This document shows positions 1-13,400 of a DNA stretch of 64,000 nt, in pieces. Both the position numbers and the translations under genes were made by a program. Source of the DNA: Anas platyrhynchos (taxonomy: Eukaryota; Chordata; Aves; Anseriformes; Anatidae); assembly GCF_047663525.1 (NCBI RefSeq), contig NC_092589.1, positions 25,293,001 through 25,357,000 of the forward strand, given 5' to 3'. Each line of letters begins with the position of its first letter. Position 1 is the first letter of the stretch. The notes under the pieces were generated by a model that saw only the letters and a program-made list of their open reading frames with translations, did no database searches and was not told the origin of the DNA.

Positions 1-365
1 CCCAGGGGATTCTGGAATGGGATAAGTATTTATTTTAAAAAAAAAAAAAAAAAAAAAAGAGGGTCTGTGTGTGTGCTCTGACTCCTGGTGGTTGCCACTT
101 TGACTTGTTTTTTGTGAAAAGCCATGCTATGAAGCACAATTAAGGTCATGAACAATGATGTAATTAGTGGATTGGAATTTAAGTATGTCTATTGTTGTAC
201 ATTGTAAATATAATATAACATTTGTTACAATAATAATATATGTAATACAGCATTTAATATTTAAAGTGAACATTTTATAACATTTTGATACATTCTAAAC
301 GTAACAACTTTGAATCACATTTTATTTTGGTAATTTGTGGGGCCTTTTTCTGTCTTTATTTTTAG
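1..365 (+). other. EPHX1: EPHX1 intron with A22 tract
   Basis: Intron upstream of the 366-580 exon. An A22 run lies at 37-58 and an AT-rich region at about 180-300. Confidence 0.8.
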
Positions 366-580
366 CCATCTGAAAGGTCTTCATTTAAATCTAGCCTCTG
401 TAACGAACATGGGATTCACCCACCTGCTCTCCATTCTGCTGGGCCGCTATCTTCCAGGGCTCTTCGGTTTCCAGGAAGAAGACGTTAGGCGGATGTTTCC
501 CTTCTTGAAAAAGGGGCTCTACAGGATCTTGTCGGAATCTGGCTACGCTCACATACAGGCTACAAAGCCTGATAGCGTTG
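366..580 (+). CDS. EPHX1: EPHX1 coding exon (lid region, first exon in window)
   Basis: The acceptor TTTTTAG precedes 366 and the donor GTATAG follows 580. The exon begins with the last base of a codon and ends phase 1. It encodes HLKGLHLNLASV through GYAHIQATKPDSV, including the oxyanion-stabilising Tyr299 equivalent. Confidence 0.93.
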
Positions 581-3500
581 GTATAGAAAACAAACAAAGC
601 AAATAACACTAAAAAAAATGCTTTTAGAGCTCAGAATACTTAATTTTTAGCTATTATGTCACAGAAACAAAATATGCTGCTTAAAATAGGCAGAAAATGA
701 GTTTTTTCGGGGAAATGGAAGTAAAAAGGCTAGAGGAAATTGAAGTAGGAAGGTCAGAGGTTTTTAAAAGAGTCTCTTTTTCTGTATGAAGTTGTAAAAG
801 GCAATAGATGGGTGTATAATATTAAACTCACTTTTGCATGCAAAAGGGGTGAATTATGAGAACTGAGCATTCTCTAAGTATCACTGACCACATTCTTAAT
901 TTTCATAAATAGTTTAATACTTTTCCATTTCGACTATCACTGGGGACTGTAATTCTATTGCAAATGTAGCTGTGCGGACAACAAAAGATAGTTTCTCCAT
1001 TGAGAATGGATCACGATCAAAATGATGTAAACTAAGAAGCTTTTAGCTGTTTTAGCACACAAGCTAATTTATTAATAGGCAGATGTAATACCTGAAAAAG
1101 TCAAATTTAGTTCTTACTCACTGTTATGAATCACTTGCAGACTTTCAAGAAAATAAAATGCGTGTTCCTATAAGTTTTCTTTCTAGATGAGCTAATCACT
1201 CATATTGGTTAATCACTTTAAGTATCTAAGTATTAAACATTTCTGTTTTAAAAATATTTTTGCTACTGAATTGGAAATCTGAGTCAAGAATATTGAATGT
1301 ATTTTTATTTTAGTGCAGCAGCAATTCACTCATTGTAGATTTTATTAAAAACAGCTATAGAAACTATTTCTTCATGTCTTTGCATACACTTAGCTACAGA
1401 AGCAGGCACATTCTTAAAGGATGTAGGCAAAATGATAGTGTTATGGATTTAAAATAATTTGGCTTGCTTTCAGTTGTGATTTCTAAAAATTGCTAGTCTC
1501 CAATTCCTTTTTTTTTTTGCTTTAAGAAAAGATTGGAAAGCCGGTAGCTGGGAGGCTGCCAAGGTCTTCCTGAGCCTTCTGGTGGCACAGTTCTACCTTG
1601 CAAGAACAGGATTCAACACAGAGCTATCCTCAGCAGTGAAGTCATTTCTGACTTTTGGTTGATCCTAATCTCTTGATTGTTTCAGAACTGGCTTTTGATT
1701 GAACCGGTTTACATGGATCTGATTTTATACTTATGAGGATATTTGCATGGAACTTGGGTTCATTTTCAGTTGATTGAAGAGGCTTGGCATTGCCTGTATT
1801 CTGTACTGTTAGGGTTGATAGAAGTTTTTCCTACATGTAAACTGATGTACTCTTCTTTGTTCCCATCTAAGTGAAGTACGTGAGAACAGGCTATTGCTTG
1901 TCTAATTCTGCACATCTAGAAAGCATACTAGCTGTAACTTTTGGAACACTTGGCATCTGATACGTCTGTTACTTGTTTAATAACTAAAACTCAACTACAT
2001 TTAAATAGCAATTAGTGATAAAGTTTTGCTAGCTGTAGTGTCAGGCATCTTATGGGACAGTTGGGATGCAGGGGTGGAACTTCAAATATATTGCTGTTCC
2101 GCAGGAAAAGCTTTTTCTAAGATTTTTCTGGGCAGCTGGGACAGTTCGTGGTCCCTGTATTTCACAGCACTAGGATACATTAGCAAATTTCCAAGCACAG
2201 GTGTGTTTTGTTTTTTTTTCTATCCAAGTAAAACAACTATAAAAAGTATGTTAAGGCTTGTCCTACATTAAGGCAGTTAGCTATTGCTAATATGAAAGAT
2301 GGACCTTTTTATAAAGCCTTGCCCTTCTTTAATGACTTTCTAATAATCCTTAAAAAGTTTTTGCTGTTAGTTAATGGTGTAAATTCACCTGGGCATGTAG
2401 GGTTTGGCCCTGTAATGCTATTTAATACATGACAACTTCCAGATTAATAGAGGCAAACCCTACTTGGCACATAGACCTTAATCACACACAAGCCAGCAGA
2501 AATGCGATATTGCTACATCAGTTTGAAAACACACAATGTGAGCTAAGGTGGAGCTTGTTGATGTACAGATACTATGTTTATGATCCAACAATAAATGGCT
2601 CTGACTTGTTCTACTAATTTCTTTACTTAAAAACACAGTTTGCTGGAACTGCTTTGTAAAGTTACTTACCCTGTATTATTGTGGGCAGCTTCTAAAGCAA
2701 TCTGAGGTCAGCAGTAGAATATCCCAATTTTAGTTAATTTTTCCTCCTCCTTTTCAGGTTGTGGCTTGAATGACTCTCCTGTAGGACTGGCTGCATACAT
2801 CTTGGAGAAATTTTCTACATGGACTGATCTGGAATTCCGTAATTTAGAAGACGGAGGACTAGAGAGGTAAGCGTTTCCTTTAATGCTATTTTGGATTAGG
2901 TGATTATGCCACAAGTCATAGCTAAATAAGATTCTATCTGCACAGATGGCCTCACATCTTATAAGGAGTCTGTAGTGACCACAAGCAGTGCAGTACTACA
3001 GCATGCAAATAAGCAAATAGGCCATGAAGACTAATACACTCCCTTCCCCTTTATATCTCCCTAAAAGAGATAGACCCTGCATTTTTTGTGGATTAAGAAC
3101 TGGCTTAGTGAAAATCTTTGTTTTTCCTACCTTGTTTTTTTTTCCCTTACAACAAAACCAAAGTCAAGTCTCTCCTAAAGTAATGCAAAATGGTATTTAG
3201 TTCTAACTAAGCAATCTCTGGGCTCACTTATTCAGGAAGTTTAACCTGGATGATCTTCTTACCAATATCATGATCTACTGGGTGTCAGGCTGCATAGTCT
3301 CCTCAATGCGTTTCTACAAAGAAAATCTGCAGAAGGGAATAGGCACACAGAAACATGAGAAGTAAGTGTTTTTTCCTTTAAATGTTTTTGCCTTGAACTT
3401 AATTTTATGATTGCAGATAGGTTGCTTATGCCTTATGGTTGTTGCCAAGTTTATGAATGCTGAAGAAAAGGAATGCTGTGTCACAGCATTTCTCTGCAGG

Positions 3501-5155
3501 ACAGGTCAGTTGATGTACTGTGCTCAGAAAACACAATAACTTGGTTTGAATCCCAAACCCCCAGCAAGGACAGCTGACTGGAACAACACTGCTTGAGGAC
3601 CTCCCCTTCATGGTGTATCTAGCTAGGGAAAAGCGTATATGCTTACTTCCAGATTTGATTTCAGTTATTAAATTAAATTTAGTTATTAAATTAGATACCT
3701 GGATACTGAGTCAACTAGTCAGTTTTGTTTATGAAGTTCTGGTACTTTTCTGGACACGGTTTGCTTATTTCTGGAGAAAAAAAAAAAAAGTTCTACCTTT
3801 GGAAGTAACTTCAGTATAATGATAAATGCTGCATAATTTGAAAGTTGGTAAGACTGATGATGTTCCTATGTGCAGGCACTTGCGACAACAGCTTGGTTGC
3901 ATATACCTCTGTCAGGTTGAGTACTGGGGAAGGTTTAAACCTGCCCAGAGGCATTCACATCCCCAGTTCACTGCTATGGCATTTATTTAGCTGTGAAATG
4001 ATGCTCCCAGGAAGCTGACTCCGTTTTTGAAGCTGTTGTGGCTACACTGTGGGCAGTATTCTGCTCCAGTTCTGCCTACATGAGATGAGCTAAACAAGCT
4101 TCTACGTGCCTAGAGGAAAGAGTCTCAAAAACATACATAAGAGTAAGCACCCTGTTCTGTCTAAGTTTTAAAACCTGTCACTTCTGATAATGCAGCTTTT
4201 GTGTGTGGGATATTTTAACCTAGGAAATACTGCTGTTTATAACAAGCATGGCTAGTTCCACTTTAAGATACTTTTCCCTTCAAATCCAGTTGCTTCTCTC
4301 TACTTGTTCCTATAGAAAATGTTCTGTAGAGTACATTCATGCCACTTAAAAGTAAGAGCCTTCTTCTGTGGGAAGACACTTTAGAGGACAAATACTCATG
4401 TTAAGAAATGTTTCCTTTGAGCTAGCATATATTTACTATTATTGCTCTCTTTTTCCCCATCCCTGCCTTAGAGCTAGTGGTTCAAGATAAATTCTTCCCC
4501 TGCTTACCCTCCAGTTGTTCTGACAGGCTCAACATGTTCTAGTTGTAATATTCACTGTAAATCTCTCTTCAGCCCTTGTCAACTTGTTTGCTTTCCCCTC
4601 AATACATGACTCTTGAGCCCTGAATGTAGCTTGAGGAAACTTGCCTCCTAGGGTTGTCTTCTTAGTTTCCATTCTTCTAACTCTTATGCCCTAGCAACAC
4701 TGCCTTATACATCAGTGTATGCAAAGAATTATAGTCATCTTCCTTTTTTTTTTCTTTTTTTTTCCAGGGACTGAAGCATTGTCTAGTGCTCAAATTTAAG
4801 ATTTGGAAGTCAGTTTTTAATTGCCTAACACATGTGCCTGTCTGTTGAGGAACATTTTCATGGGACTTTCCATGTCTTGCCGAATTACGTGTCTCAAAGA
4901 TAAAATTGTTGTTCTCACTTTTCTCTCAGGCTCCCAGTACAAGTACCTACTGGCATCGCTTCCTTCCCTAATGAAGTCATGCACACACCCCAGGCTTGGG
5001 CCCAGAAGAAATACACCAACATAGTGTCTTTCCATTTGATGCCTAAAGGCGGCCACTTCGCAGCATTAGAGGAACCTGAACTTCTTGCTGAAGATATTCT
5101 GCAATTTGTCGGGAAAGTAGAGAAAGAGCAACTTTGGAGAAAGAAAGGAGAATAA
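366..5155 (+). CDS. EPHX1: EPHX1, microsomal epoxide hydrolase, C-terminal half (partial gene, 4 exons)
   Basis: Epoxide hydrolase 1 is an ER-membrane alpha/beta-hydrolase that converts xenobiotic arene and alkene epoxides to trans-diols. Coding exons are 366-580, 2758-2866, 3236-3361 and 4930-5155, all with GT-AG borders and matching phases. They join into about 225 residues corresponding to roughly human residue 230 to the C-terminus. Seen directly: the lid tyrosine equivalent to human Tyr299 in GYAHIQATKPD (codon 544-546), the Tyr374 equivalent in RFYKENL, the acid Glu404 equivalent in FPNEVMHTP and the catalytic His431 equivalent in GGHFAALEEP. The nucleophile Asp226 lies in an exon left of the window. 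The C-terminus ends EKEQLWRKKGE, somewhat longer than human. No frameshift or stop is seen, so the gene looks intact. The next gene, NENF, is convergent and 22 kb away. Confidence 0.95.
2758..2866 (+). CDS. EPHX1: EPHX1 coding exon
   Basis: The acceptor TTTTCAG precedes 2758 and the donor GTAAGC follows 2866. It encodes CGLNDSPVGLAAYILEKFST through DGGLE, one of the best conserved stretches of the family. Confidence 0.93.
3236..3361 (+). CDS. EPHX1: EPHX1 coding exon
   Basis: The acceptor ATTCAG precedes 3236 and the donor GTAAGT follows 3361. It encodes KFNLDDLLTNIMIYWVSG and RFYKENLQKGI, with the Tyr374 equivalent. Confidence 0.93.
4930..5155 (+). CDS. EPHX1: EPHX1 last coding exon with stop
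   Basis: The acceptor TCTCTCAG precedes 4930 and the TAA stop is 5153-5155. It encodes LPVQVPTGIASFPNEVMHTP with the catalytic Glu, GGHFAALEEP with the catalytic His, and a lysine-rich end. Confidence 0.93.
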
Positions 5156-5935
5156 TTCCCGTTAGGAAAAGCAGGGTAATTGCTCATTGCTTACTAAGTC
5201 TACTGTAATCAGATCTTATTCTTGACCAGATATGAGAGGACAGCAAGAAAACTGTAGAATAGCTGAGAGAGGATACAATCTTGGAAACCCAAGGATTTTT
5301 CTTTTTTAGCACAGCTATGCTAAGAATGTAGCATGAAGGTTGCTTGGTTATTTTCTCCCCCAGGCAGAAGCTTCTAAAGCCTGTTCTCTGATACCATTTA
5401 CTCTTATTTTGAAATTGAGAAATAGACCTTACCACTACTAATACTCAGTTTAATTATTACCAACAGCTTTTCTTCTCAACAGCAGTAAAAGTTGAGTTGA
5501 TGTATGTGTGAGATTCCCCACATATACAATGGGGAACAGTCAAGCAAGACCTGACTTGAATGACTGTATCAATTAATCAGCACTGATCTACAGTGCTCAT
5601 TAAACCAACCAGCTGGCTGCTGCTGGCTGCCTTTCTCTTCCAGCCTGTGCTGTTAAGTAGCTTCCTGGCTGGGAGGAAGCTCAGCTCCCCTGCACCAGGC
5701 TCCTAGGAAAACAATGTGTGAGGAGCAGCTGGAGCGTTAGCTGAGTAGCTGAAACACACAGGCTTTTGTAGCTTGGACCAGAAGGAGGGGTTGGGGGTAG
5801 GCGTAATTACAGCCCAAGTAGCCTCTGCACGGAATTTGTGCTCTTAACTAAAATCCTAGCCCTGGACAGGTTTGAGACACCGTGGCTTTGCACTGCTTCT
5901 ACGGGGTACTACTGTAAACACCTCTTAAAATAAAA
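5156..5935 (+). other. EPHX1: EPHX1 3' UTR (inferred)
   Basis: Non-coding sequence after the stop. It runs to an AATAAA hexamer at 5929-5934 followed by A-rich sequence. The transcript end itself is inferred. Confidence 0.5.
5929..5934 (+). promoter_or_regulatory. EPHX1: candidate EPHX1 polyadenylation signal AATAAA
   Basis: Canonical AATAAA about 775 bases after the stop codon, within an A-rich stretch. An alternative site elsewhere is possible. Confidence 0.45.
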
Positions 5936-6819
5936 TTTAAAAAAAAAGATAAAATTAAAGGAAATTTGCATTAAAACTTTGAATAACACTTGCACATACG
6001 TATGCTTTAAACTTTTGACTAGCTGTGATTTTGTTTCTATGTTGGATTTGTTACAGAGGTCAGGTGAAAGGTAAACTGCTCAAAGAAACCTGAAAGGTAG
6101 TGTATTTTTGCCAACAGCAGTACCTAGTACGTGCAGCTGAGCTTCAGACACTTTAAAACTGTAACCAGATGACTGATTTCAGTATGGATTTGTTCTCCAA
6201 TCACTTCTGATACACTTCCCTACCTTGCAAGCATAGGGAAATATAATCCATTAATAACACTTGCATAGATTAGTGTTAGTTTAAAATATGAAGTGGAATG
6301 GGAGCTGTTAAGTAGCAGTTACTGCTCCTTCCCACAGTTTGTCTGCAGAAGGCAAATCAACACTGCTGCTGGGCACATCTGAATTTTACTGCTCAAAACC
6401 ACCTATAAGCCGTGACAGAACATCATTAGGGCAGACTGCTGGTGGACCAATTTCAGCCATTTTTCTGAGCAGAGATGAGAGCTCTCACTACCTTCACTCT
6501 GGCCTGGTGTTTTTGCACCTGGGTGCTAGCAGAGGAAAGCCCAGTAGCTCTGAGCTTTCCCTGCAAGATTTGACTGCAGTGCTGACATGGACCCTTCAAC
6601 TGTATTTGAGTTCTTTAGTACAGCTGACTGCTTCCAGATTAGTACTGAGCACATATTCTATATTCACCTGTAACAGCTTTAATTAGTCAATATTTATGTC
6701 TGTGTTTACAAAATATTTTTGGTTTAGGCTGGTCAGTTCTGAATAGATAGGCAGTAAATAGTCATTCACTTGATCTAAAATAGGCTTTTCTCAGAAAGAA
6801 AAGGTTAGAAGGTTCAATG
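5936..6819. other. intergenic, nothing recognised
   Basis: AT-rich sequence between the EPHX1 end and a CR1 element. A 115-codon open frame at 6339-6686 shows no family resemblance and is probably chance. Confidence 0.6.
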
Positions 6820-7445
6820 TTATTGTAGAATGTCCTGAGCTGGAAGGGACCCTCAGGGATCATCACATCACGCTCCTGGCTTCACAAAGGACCACACAAA
6901 AATCAAATCATGTCTGAGAACGTGTTGTCTAAACACTTCTTGAACTCCAGCAGGCCTGGGGCTATGGCCACTTCGCTTGGGAGCCTGTTCCAGTGCCTGA
7001 CAACCATTCCTCAGTGAAGAACCTTTTCCCAACATCCAGCCTGAACCTCCTCTGTCACAGATTCGTGCCTTTCCCTCAGGTCATATCACTTGTCACCAGA
7101 CAAACAAGACCAGCGTCTGCCCCTCCACTCCCCCTCGTGAAGAAGCTGTAGGCCACAACGAGGTCTCCCCTCAATCTCCTCTTGTCTGGCCTGAACAATT
7201 CAAGTGGCATCAGCTGCTCCTTACACATCTTGCCCTCTAGACTGTTCACCATTTTCTTAGCCCTCCGTTGCATGCCCGCTAGTAGTTTTATGTCCTTCTT
7301 GTACTGTGGCATCCAAAACTGCACACAGGACTTGAGGTGAGCAGGACAATTGCACCCCTGACCCAGCTGGCAATGCTGTGCTTGGTGCAGCCCAGAATAT
7401 GGTTGGCCCTCTTGGTAGCCAGGGCACACGGGTGACTCACATTGC
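6820..7445 (-). mobile_element. CR1 LINE fragment, 3' end with ORF2 C-terminus
   Basis: On the minus strand this reads as the 3' end of a CR1 non-LTR retrotransposon. The 3' terminus is near 6820 (ATTGTAGAATGTCC, the remnant of the ATTCT-type tail). A minus-strand open frame at 7076-7480 carries the typical ORF2 C-terminal region after the reverse transcriptase: CVQFWMPQYKKDIKLL, then QRRAKKM, then KRRLRGDLVVAYSF. Downstream of it the 3' part is decayed but still recognisable. The element is 5' truncated, as is usual for CR1, and is not itself mobile. The border near 7445 is approximate, since CR1-like sequence fades after the block containing GGTTGGCCCTCTTGG. Confidence 0.85.
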
Positions 7446-10400
7446 TTTTCCAGGAGGAATCTGCTTACCTCTGACAGCAACAGCTGCTTGCAGGCACCAC
7501 TGTGCTCCCTCTTGCACTAGTCCTTGATCTCTGGCCATTTGTTTTTGTCTTACTTCTGTCTCCTGTGTGGTCTTATATTTCAGAGCTGGAGATCATCCTC
7601 TCTCATCTTTAACACACATGCAGACATCTGCTGTGGTGCCAGGGAGCACTGCCATATACTGCTATAACTGAATACTTCCCTAGGGACTGTTCAGTCACAG
7701 TGCAGTTAAAGTAAGTGGGGAGCAAGTTTGCTATATGATGCCTGCCAAACCCATTTTCAGATGCAAGTAGAATTTTGTCTCCCTTCTGGAGCAGATCTCC
7801 TTGAAAGGGCCCAGCCTCAGTGAAAGGAAGCACAGCAGGGGTCTATTTAGCAATCTTATGTTACAGCAGCCCATCTAGGCTCAGTCACAAGTGGGAGCTT
7901 GACAAAAAAAAAAAAAGCCAGCCACCACCAGACCTTTATTTTTAAATACATCTCCCAGTGCTTTGCCATTTGAGACAATGATAATGAACACGGACAGTAA
8001 GCGTCAGTAAGCACATCCTTGCCCCACTCTGTGCACTAGGTAGAATGCATTTCAGCCTACTGCAAAGAAGTGGTCCATACTGACAGCTTTATTTCATATA
8101 TAAAATAGTCACAGATAAATTAATTCCAGCATGAAAATGGGTTTGATTAGATATTGTCTGAAAGAAAAGAAAGGTGTAGACTTTAGAAGCTTAAAAATGG
8201 TAAACACCTGTTATATAGTGAAGATTTTTCAAATTCTGGTGTCACAATTCTCAAAACTTAATCCAACAGCTATCAGCAGCTAGTGTTTGTCTCCAACTAT
8301 CTACACTTAGATATAGACACAGTAAAATCCTACAACAACCTGCAGGAGCGCAAAATTCAGGTATGTGCCAGTCATAAATCCTGCCATCAACTCCCCTCCC
8401 CTTTTTCCTCAAAGTAATCACCTGTTTTTAGCAAAAAGCAGCCAAACCCACTGCTTGTAGTGCAAAGTTTAATGCTAACAAAGTGTTTGTGGGCTAATAA
8501 TAGAATCTGCATGTCTTGCTGCAGGCAGGAACTCTCACACAAGCCAGAGATTTGGATGATAACCACCTTGAGTGAGTCCAGACTCACTTCTGATACATAC
8601 TCTGCTTTTGGCTAGCGGGCAATTATTTGGTACAGTACCACAGTGAGTAGTGCAAAAGTGAGTGTCAGATAATCAGAAATAGTTTTAACATTTGTTTTAG
8701 CAAGTAGCTGCATATCAGATTATTGCAATAGTATTAAGAAGTAAGACAGGACCCCTGCTTTGTTATACTTAAGCAAGCCAGCTGAGTACCTGCTGTTCGG
8801 TCAGTAAGTGTCCTCTAACAAGGCTAAATGCAGTGCTTGCTGTTGCTGGCTGGGCTGTTTCTTGGGAATAAGGCTCTTTGACATAGTAGCTGTATCTGTC
8901 AGGAGAACCAAGAATCTGCTGATCATTCTCAAAGCATTTTATTCTGCTCAAGAGCCATTTCTTGGTGAAACTTTCATTTCTGGACCAAAGTTGCCCCAGA
9001 GTCCCTGCTCACAGAAACTGCTGTGCTAAAGGCCATACCTCCTCAAGTTGCTCCAAAACATAGATCTATGTTTTGGATCATAGATCTAATTGAAACTGAA
9101 AACAGAAGTAGCTCACCTAAATGCTAGTTTTTAATTAGCAATGCCACTGAAAAGCAGAACTTATATTCCAGCCATAACTGAAGTGCTTTGGAAAGTATCT
9201 GTTTCTGGTATGGAAACATAGTTAAAGTCACCTTGTCATATACTCCAGCAAAATTAACTCTCACTACAACCAAATTTGACTTATTATTAAACTACAAATT
9301 CAAGAAGTCCTTAAAATCTAAGCCACTAAATACAGCCTTTGGAAATCTTATACAGCTAAATAAGACTTTAAATAAGTAGCATCACAAGTAGACACCTAGA
9401 TCCATAAGGGGCAATTATCCGTCACCACTGAGTCAGCAAGGAGTAAGGATTTAACTGTTCAAGACAGTCAATCAAATGCATGTTCTGTTTTACAAGCAGG
9501 TACAATACATAAAATGCATTAAATCAAGACATTTGTGTCTGAAAGAGGAATGGAAGCATCCCTCTGGATACCGTAGGAAGAGACAAGGAATAAATCCATA
9601 TTGATTTCAGGCTAGCTTATTTGAAAACACTGAGAAATGATGCCACTTGTTTGAGTTGCTGTAGTAGCACTTTAAGGAACATAACTCACACTGAAAACAT
9701 CTTGCTTAGGATTAGTTTTCTTCCGTGGAAGAAATATCCTGTGCAGTGCCAGACAGCCCTGATAGTATTGCCAATGCTGCTAGAAGAAGTAGCCCTATTT
9801 CAATCCGCAGTTGTTTTCTGGAGAGCAGAATTTATAAACCAATCTGAGCTGAGTGACAGCTCTTTCCCCTTGCTGGATGTAGCCCAAACTTCAGTCTTCA
9901 AAATACCTTCCTGAATGGATTTTAAGATGTTTAGAAGGATGCTCATGCTCCCCATGTTTGATAGTACCACCTGCAGTTTTGAGGATAGGAGGAACAATGA
10001 GATTTTCTACATAAATGAATTTCCATCTTCTTAAATGAAAGATAGACCCTCTTTGGTGGATTCAAAGCACCATTTCAACCTATGCAAACAGCTCAAGCCA
10101 CTTCCCATCACAGTGCAAAGGGAGAACAGTACAGAGAGAAGGTGAACGTGAAACATGAGAAGACAAAACCCCACACAGCCACAAAGCTCCCGAGTCAAGG
10201 ATGCTAACATGACAAACTCAACTATATCTGAAGGCTGACTGGTAACTGTTTCAACAGCACAAGAGAGGAGCAAGAAGGAAGCTGACTACTTCATCTTCAT
10301 TATGCTGCCTGTTCCAGCAGCTGCAAGGGGCCTGGCCTCCACCTTGCAAAAACCTCAGCGCCCAAAGCGGAGCGGAGGGGCCTGGCACTGTGTCAGGAGC

Positions 10401-13400
10401 CCAGCTGTCTGTCCCGCTCAGCAGCTGCAGCCTGCTTCGGGCAGGGGGAGGGCCAGGCCTGGAGGCAGGAATGGTGAAGGCAGCAGGTGAAAAGAAAAAG
10501 CAGTCCCGCAGCCCTTAAATTCCTCCCAGTCCCAGATTTGCCCCCCTCTCCCTGTATCCCACTCCACATCCAATGCAAAAGTCAACTTTTGCCCGTCCTG
10601 CTGGTTACCAGAAAAAATATTGCCACCCCTCCTTCTCAGCACAGCTCACGTAGTGCTGCTTTGTTCCTAGTTCTCCATCGCACAAGGACGTGTGGATGTG
10701 CTCCACCCAGAGGTATAAACCCAAGTCAACGTAAGTACCTATATTCAAATAATCGATGCCAATTTCTTCTGCCAAGGGCCCAGCTGCCACTGCTGCCTCT
10801 TTTCTGGGTGGCAGTCCTCACTCAGTGCAATCTTACGAGCAAGCCTACATAGTTGGAGAGGTTTTGCATGGAAAATATATTTGTATCTCTTGAGTTCTAG
10901 AAATTCCCAGGCAGTCTTGAGGGAATTAAGGTCCACCTCTACATTTACACCTTTACATTTCTGGTCTCAGAGCAGAATGAATTCTCACTGTTCTAGGAAT
11001 AATTCTGAAGTGACAGTTGTAAAACATGAAAAAAATAAAACTGGAAAAGCCTACTTTATTCTCAAAGATTATGTCTGCAGCCAAATTATGGTTCTTAGTA
11101 ATTTTCTAAATCATTTCCCTTTCTACTTACCTCTGTGGAGATAGCTGCTGGTTTAATTTTTCTATGCCTATAGAGGAAAAAACAAAACACAGCTGATATG
11201 CCTTATTAAAAAAAAAGAATTTGAATTCAAGGTTTTGACATGGAACACATTCATTAAAAAAAAAAAAAAAAGCAAACTGGTGCTTTACATTTCAGGAGAG
11301 CAGGCTGTAATAAAGGTAATTTATCTGAAACGCCAAATATAAAATAACACTAAATGCACAAAAGTTTTTCATACATAAGGAAGAAGAGCTATGTACCAAA
11401 ATAAATTTTTACATTCCTTCTATTCTCAAGTCTTCCTCTGCTACATTTTTTTTTTAATAAATACCTGAGAAGCATAACAAATTGATACCTCTAAAAACAG
11501 CCTCTAACTTCCATCACAAACCTTCACCCTTTTGCCTTAGCTACGTAAAATTTGAAGGTTCACAATCATACAGCAGTAATGATTTGAGCCAGCAATAAAT
11601 TCTGGCCCTACTTCCTGGAGTACCTGATGACATACTATACGTTAGATTTCTGGAACTCCGTTTTAAATATTGCCTTCAAGAACAGTGTCCTAACTATGAA
11701 ACAAACACTGAATTAATCACTAACTCTAGAAGCAGTTGTGAAATTTTCCATCTCTCCTTGGTTATTTACAGTCCTACCCATTCCATTTGAATATCATGCA
11801 TGGATCTAGTACAGAGAGTTCAGAGATACCAGATCCTGTAACCACTGTTCTGTGACTTCCCAGAAAAGCGCTTCTACTTCAAAACCTGAACATAATCTTC
11901 AGTCTACAGTCAGGAAAAGTTTTTTAACAGCCTAAAATGACCACATAACATAGATATAATAGTGTACATATCACAGTGTTTATCTAGGATGTGATAGATA
12001 AGATTGAATGAAGCTCTGGGCTGCTGAGGACCGCAAACTTTACATCAGGAGATGTTGACAATGAATATTAAGAAAAACACCCTGACAACTAAGAATCAGG
12101 ATTTGGGTTGTTTCAGACATTTCTGCAAACAAATATGTACTGAATCTTCTGAATATCTCTCTGGTAGCAAGTAAGTTACAGTCTGAGGAGGGTTATAGCA
12201 GAATGAATGCAGTTTCCTTCTGACAAACCATACCACTTCCACCTGCTCATTTGAGGAACTAGAAAAATTTAAGGTGAAGCTTTTGTGCAAGTCAAGTACA
12301 GTAGTAAAAAGTAGTGTTTTTAAAAATACAGATAACCTAACCAAATGACTCAAAGAAAACTATCATGGCTGCTCTGGACATTTCCAAACTAAATCTTTAA
12401 TAGAAAGAGAACTTCACCCAGAACTGAAGCTAGAAATAGAGTTAACTTATTAAGTTGGGGAAATCCTTACTCACACCACAGAGTATTATTTTCAACTAGC
12501 TACAGAAGTTGGCCCTTCTGAGGTGCCAATTTCAATTCATTCAAGCTTGTGTTGATCAGATACATGTTAAACCATAACTTACTTCCTACCTTCTTAGCAA
12601 AGTTGCTACAGAAGAGAATAAATCCTGCCTCAGGAAAGCAATGTTTGCTATCAACCAGGATACCAGAGTCACGATACCAGAGACTGCAGGCTCCTGGTTG
12701 GAAGAGATCAGTAATGGAAACACATTGAACAGTGAGAAACATCTTCATATGCCCCACCAGTTACATCATGGAGCTATATTCAATGTGTCATCAACAGAAT
12801 TAAAAGCTAATTATGGTGCATGCAGTAGGAAGATAGCTGATCTTGAAATACATCCTCTCCAAACAACAAATGCTTACAGATTCTATTGACGAGTCAAGAT
12901 AACCCAAGAGCTCTATATCTGAGCACAAAAAATTGGGAAGCTGCACTTGCTGCAGCGGAGATGTTGCAGTCTAACCAATAGCATGTCAGACACAAAGCAG
13001 AAGTAAGGAGGTGATCCAAGAACTGAAAAATCAGAGGGAAGAACGTTCTATTATAATGACCCAATTTTCTGTGCCTTCATCTTCAGTCATTTCTTTTCTG
13101 GTTTGATCTGGCAGACAGCTGTCCTCACAGAGAAAGAACAACTTCTGTACCCCTGAAGTATCTGAAACAGGCACTTGCAGCTGTTACAGACAGGTGACAA
13201 ACAGAATCCTTCAAAAAAGTCTTGTCCAGATTAGCCAGAAATTTGCAGGGCCACTTTGGGAAGCTGGGAACACGTCCCCGTAGAAAGCTATGGCTGTGGC
13301 CATCATATGGAATTAAAAGCGTACATTTGCTTGTATTGTTGCTGTTCAGAGAAAAAGCTGTCTTTTCTTTGCACTCAATGGACTTGTGTTCATGTTAGCG

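Noticed and set aside
10300..10500. GC-richer patch that might be a CpG promoter
   Set aside because: CpG density is modest compared with the two clear islands, and no exon follows on either strand.
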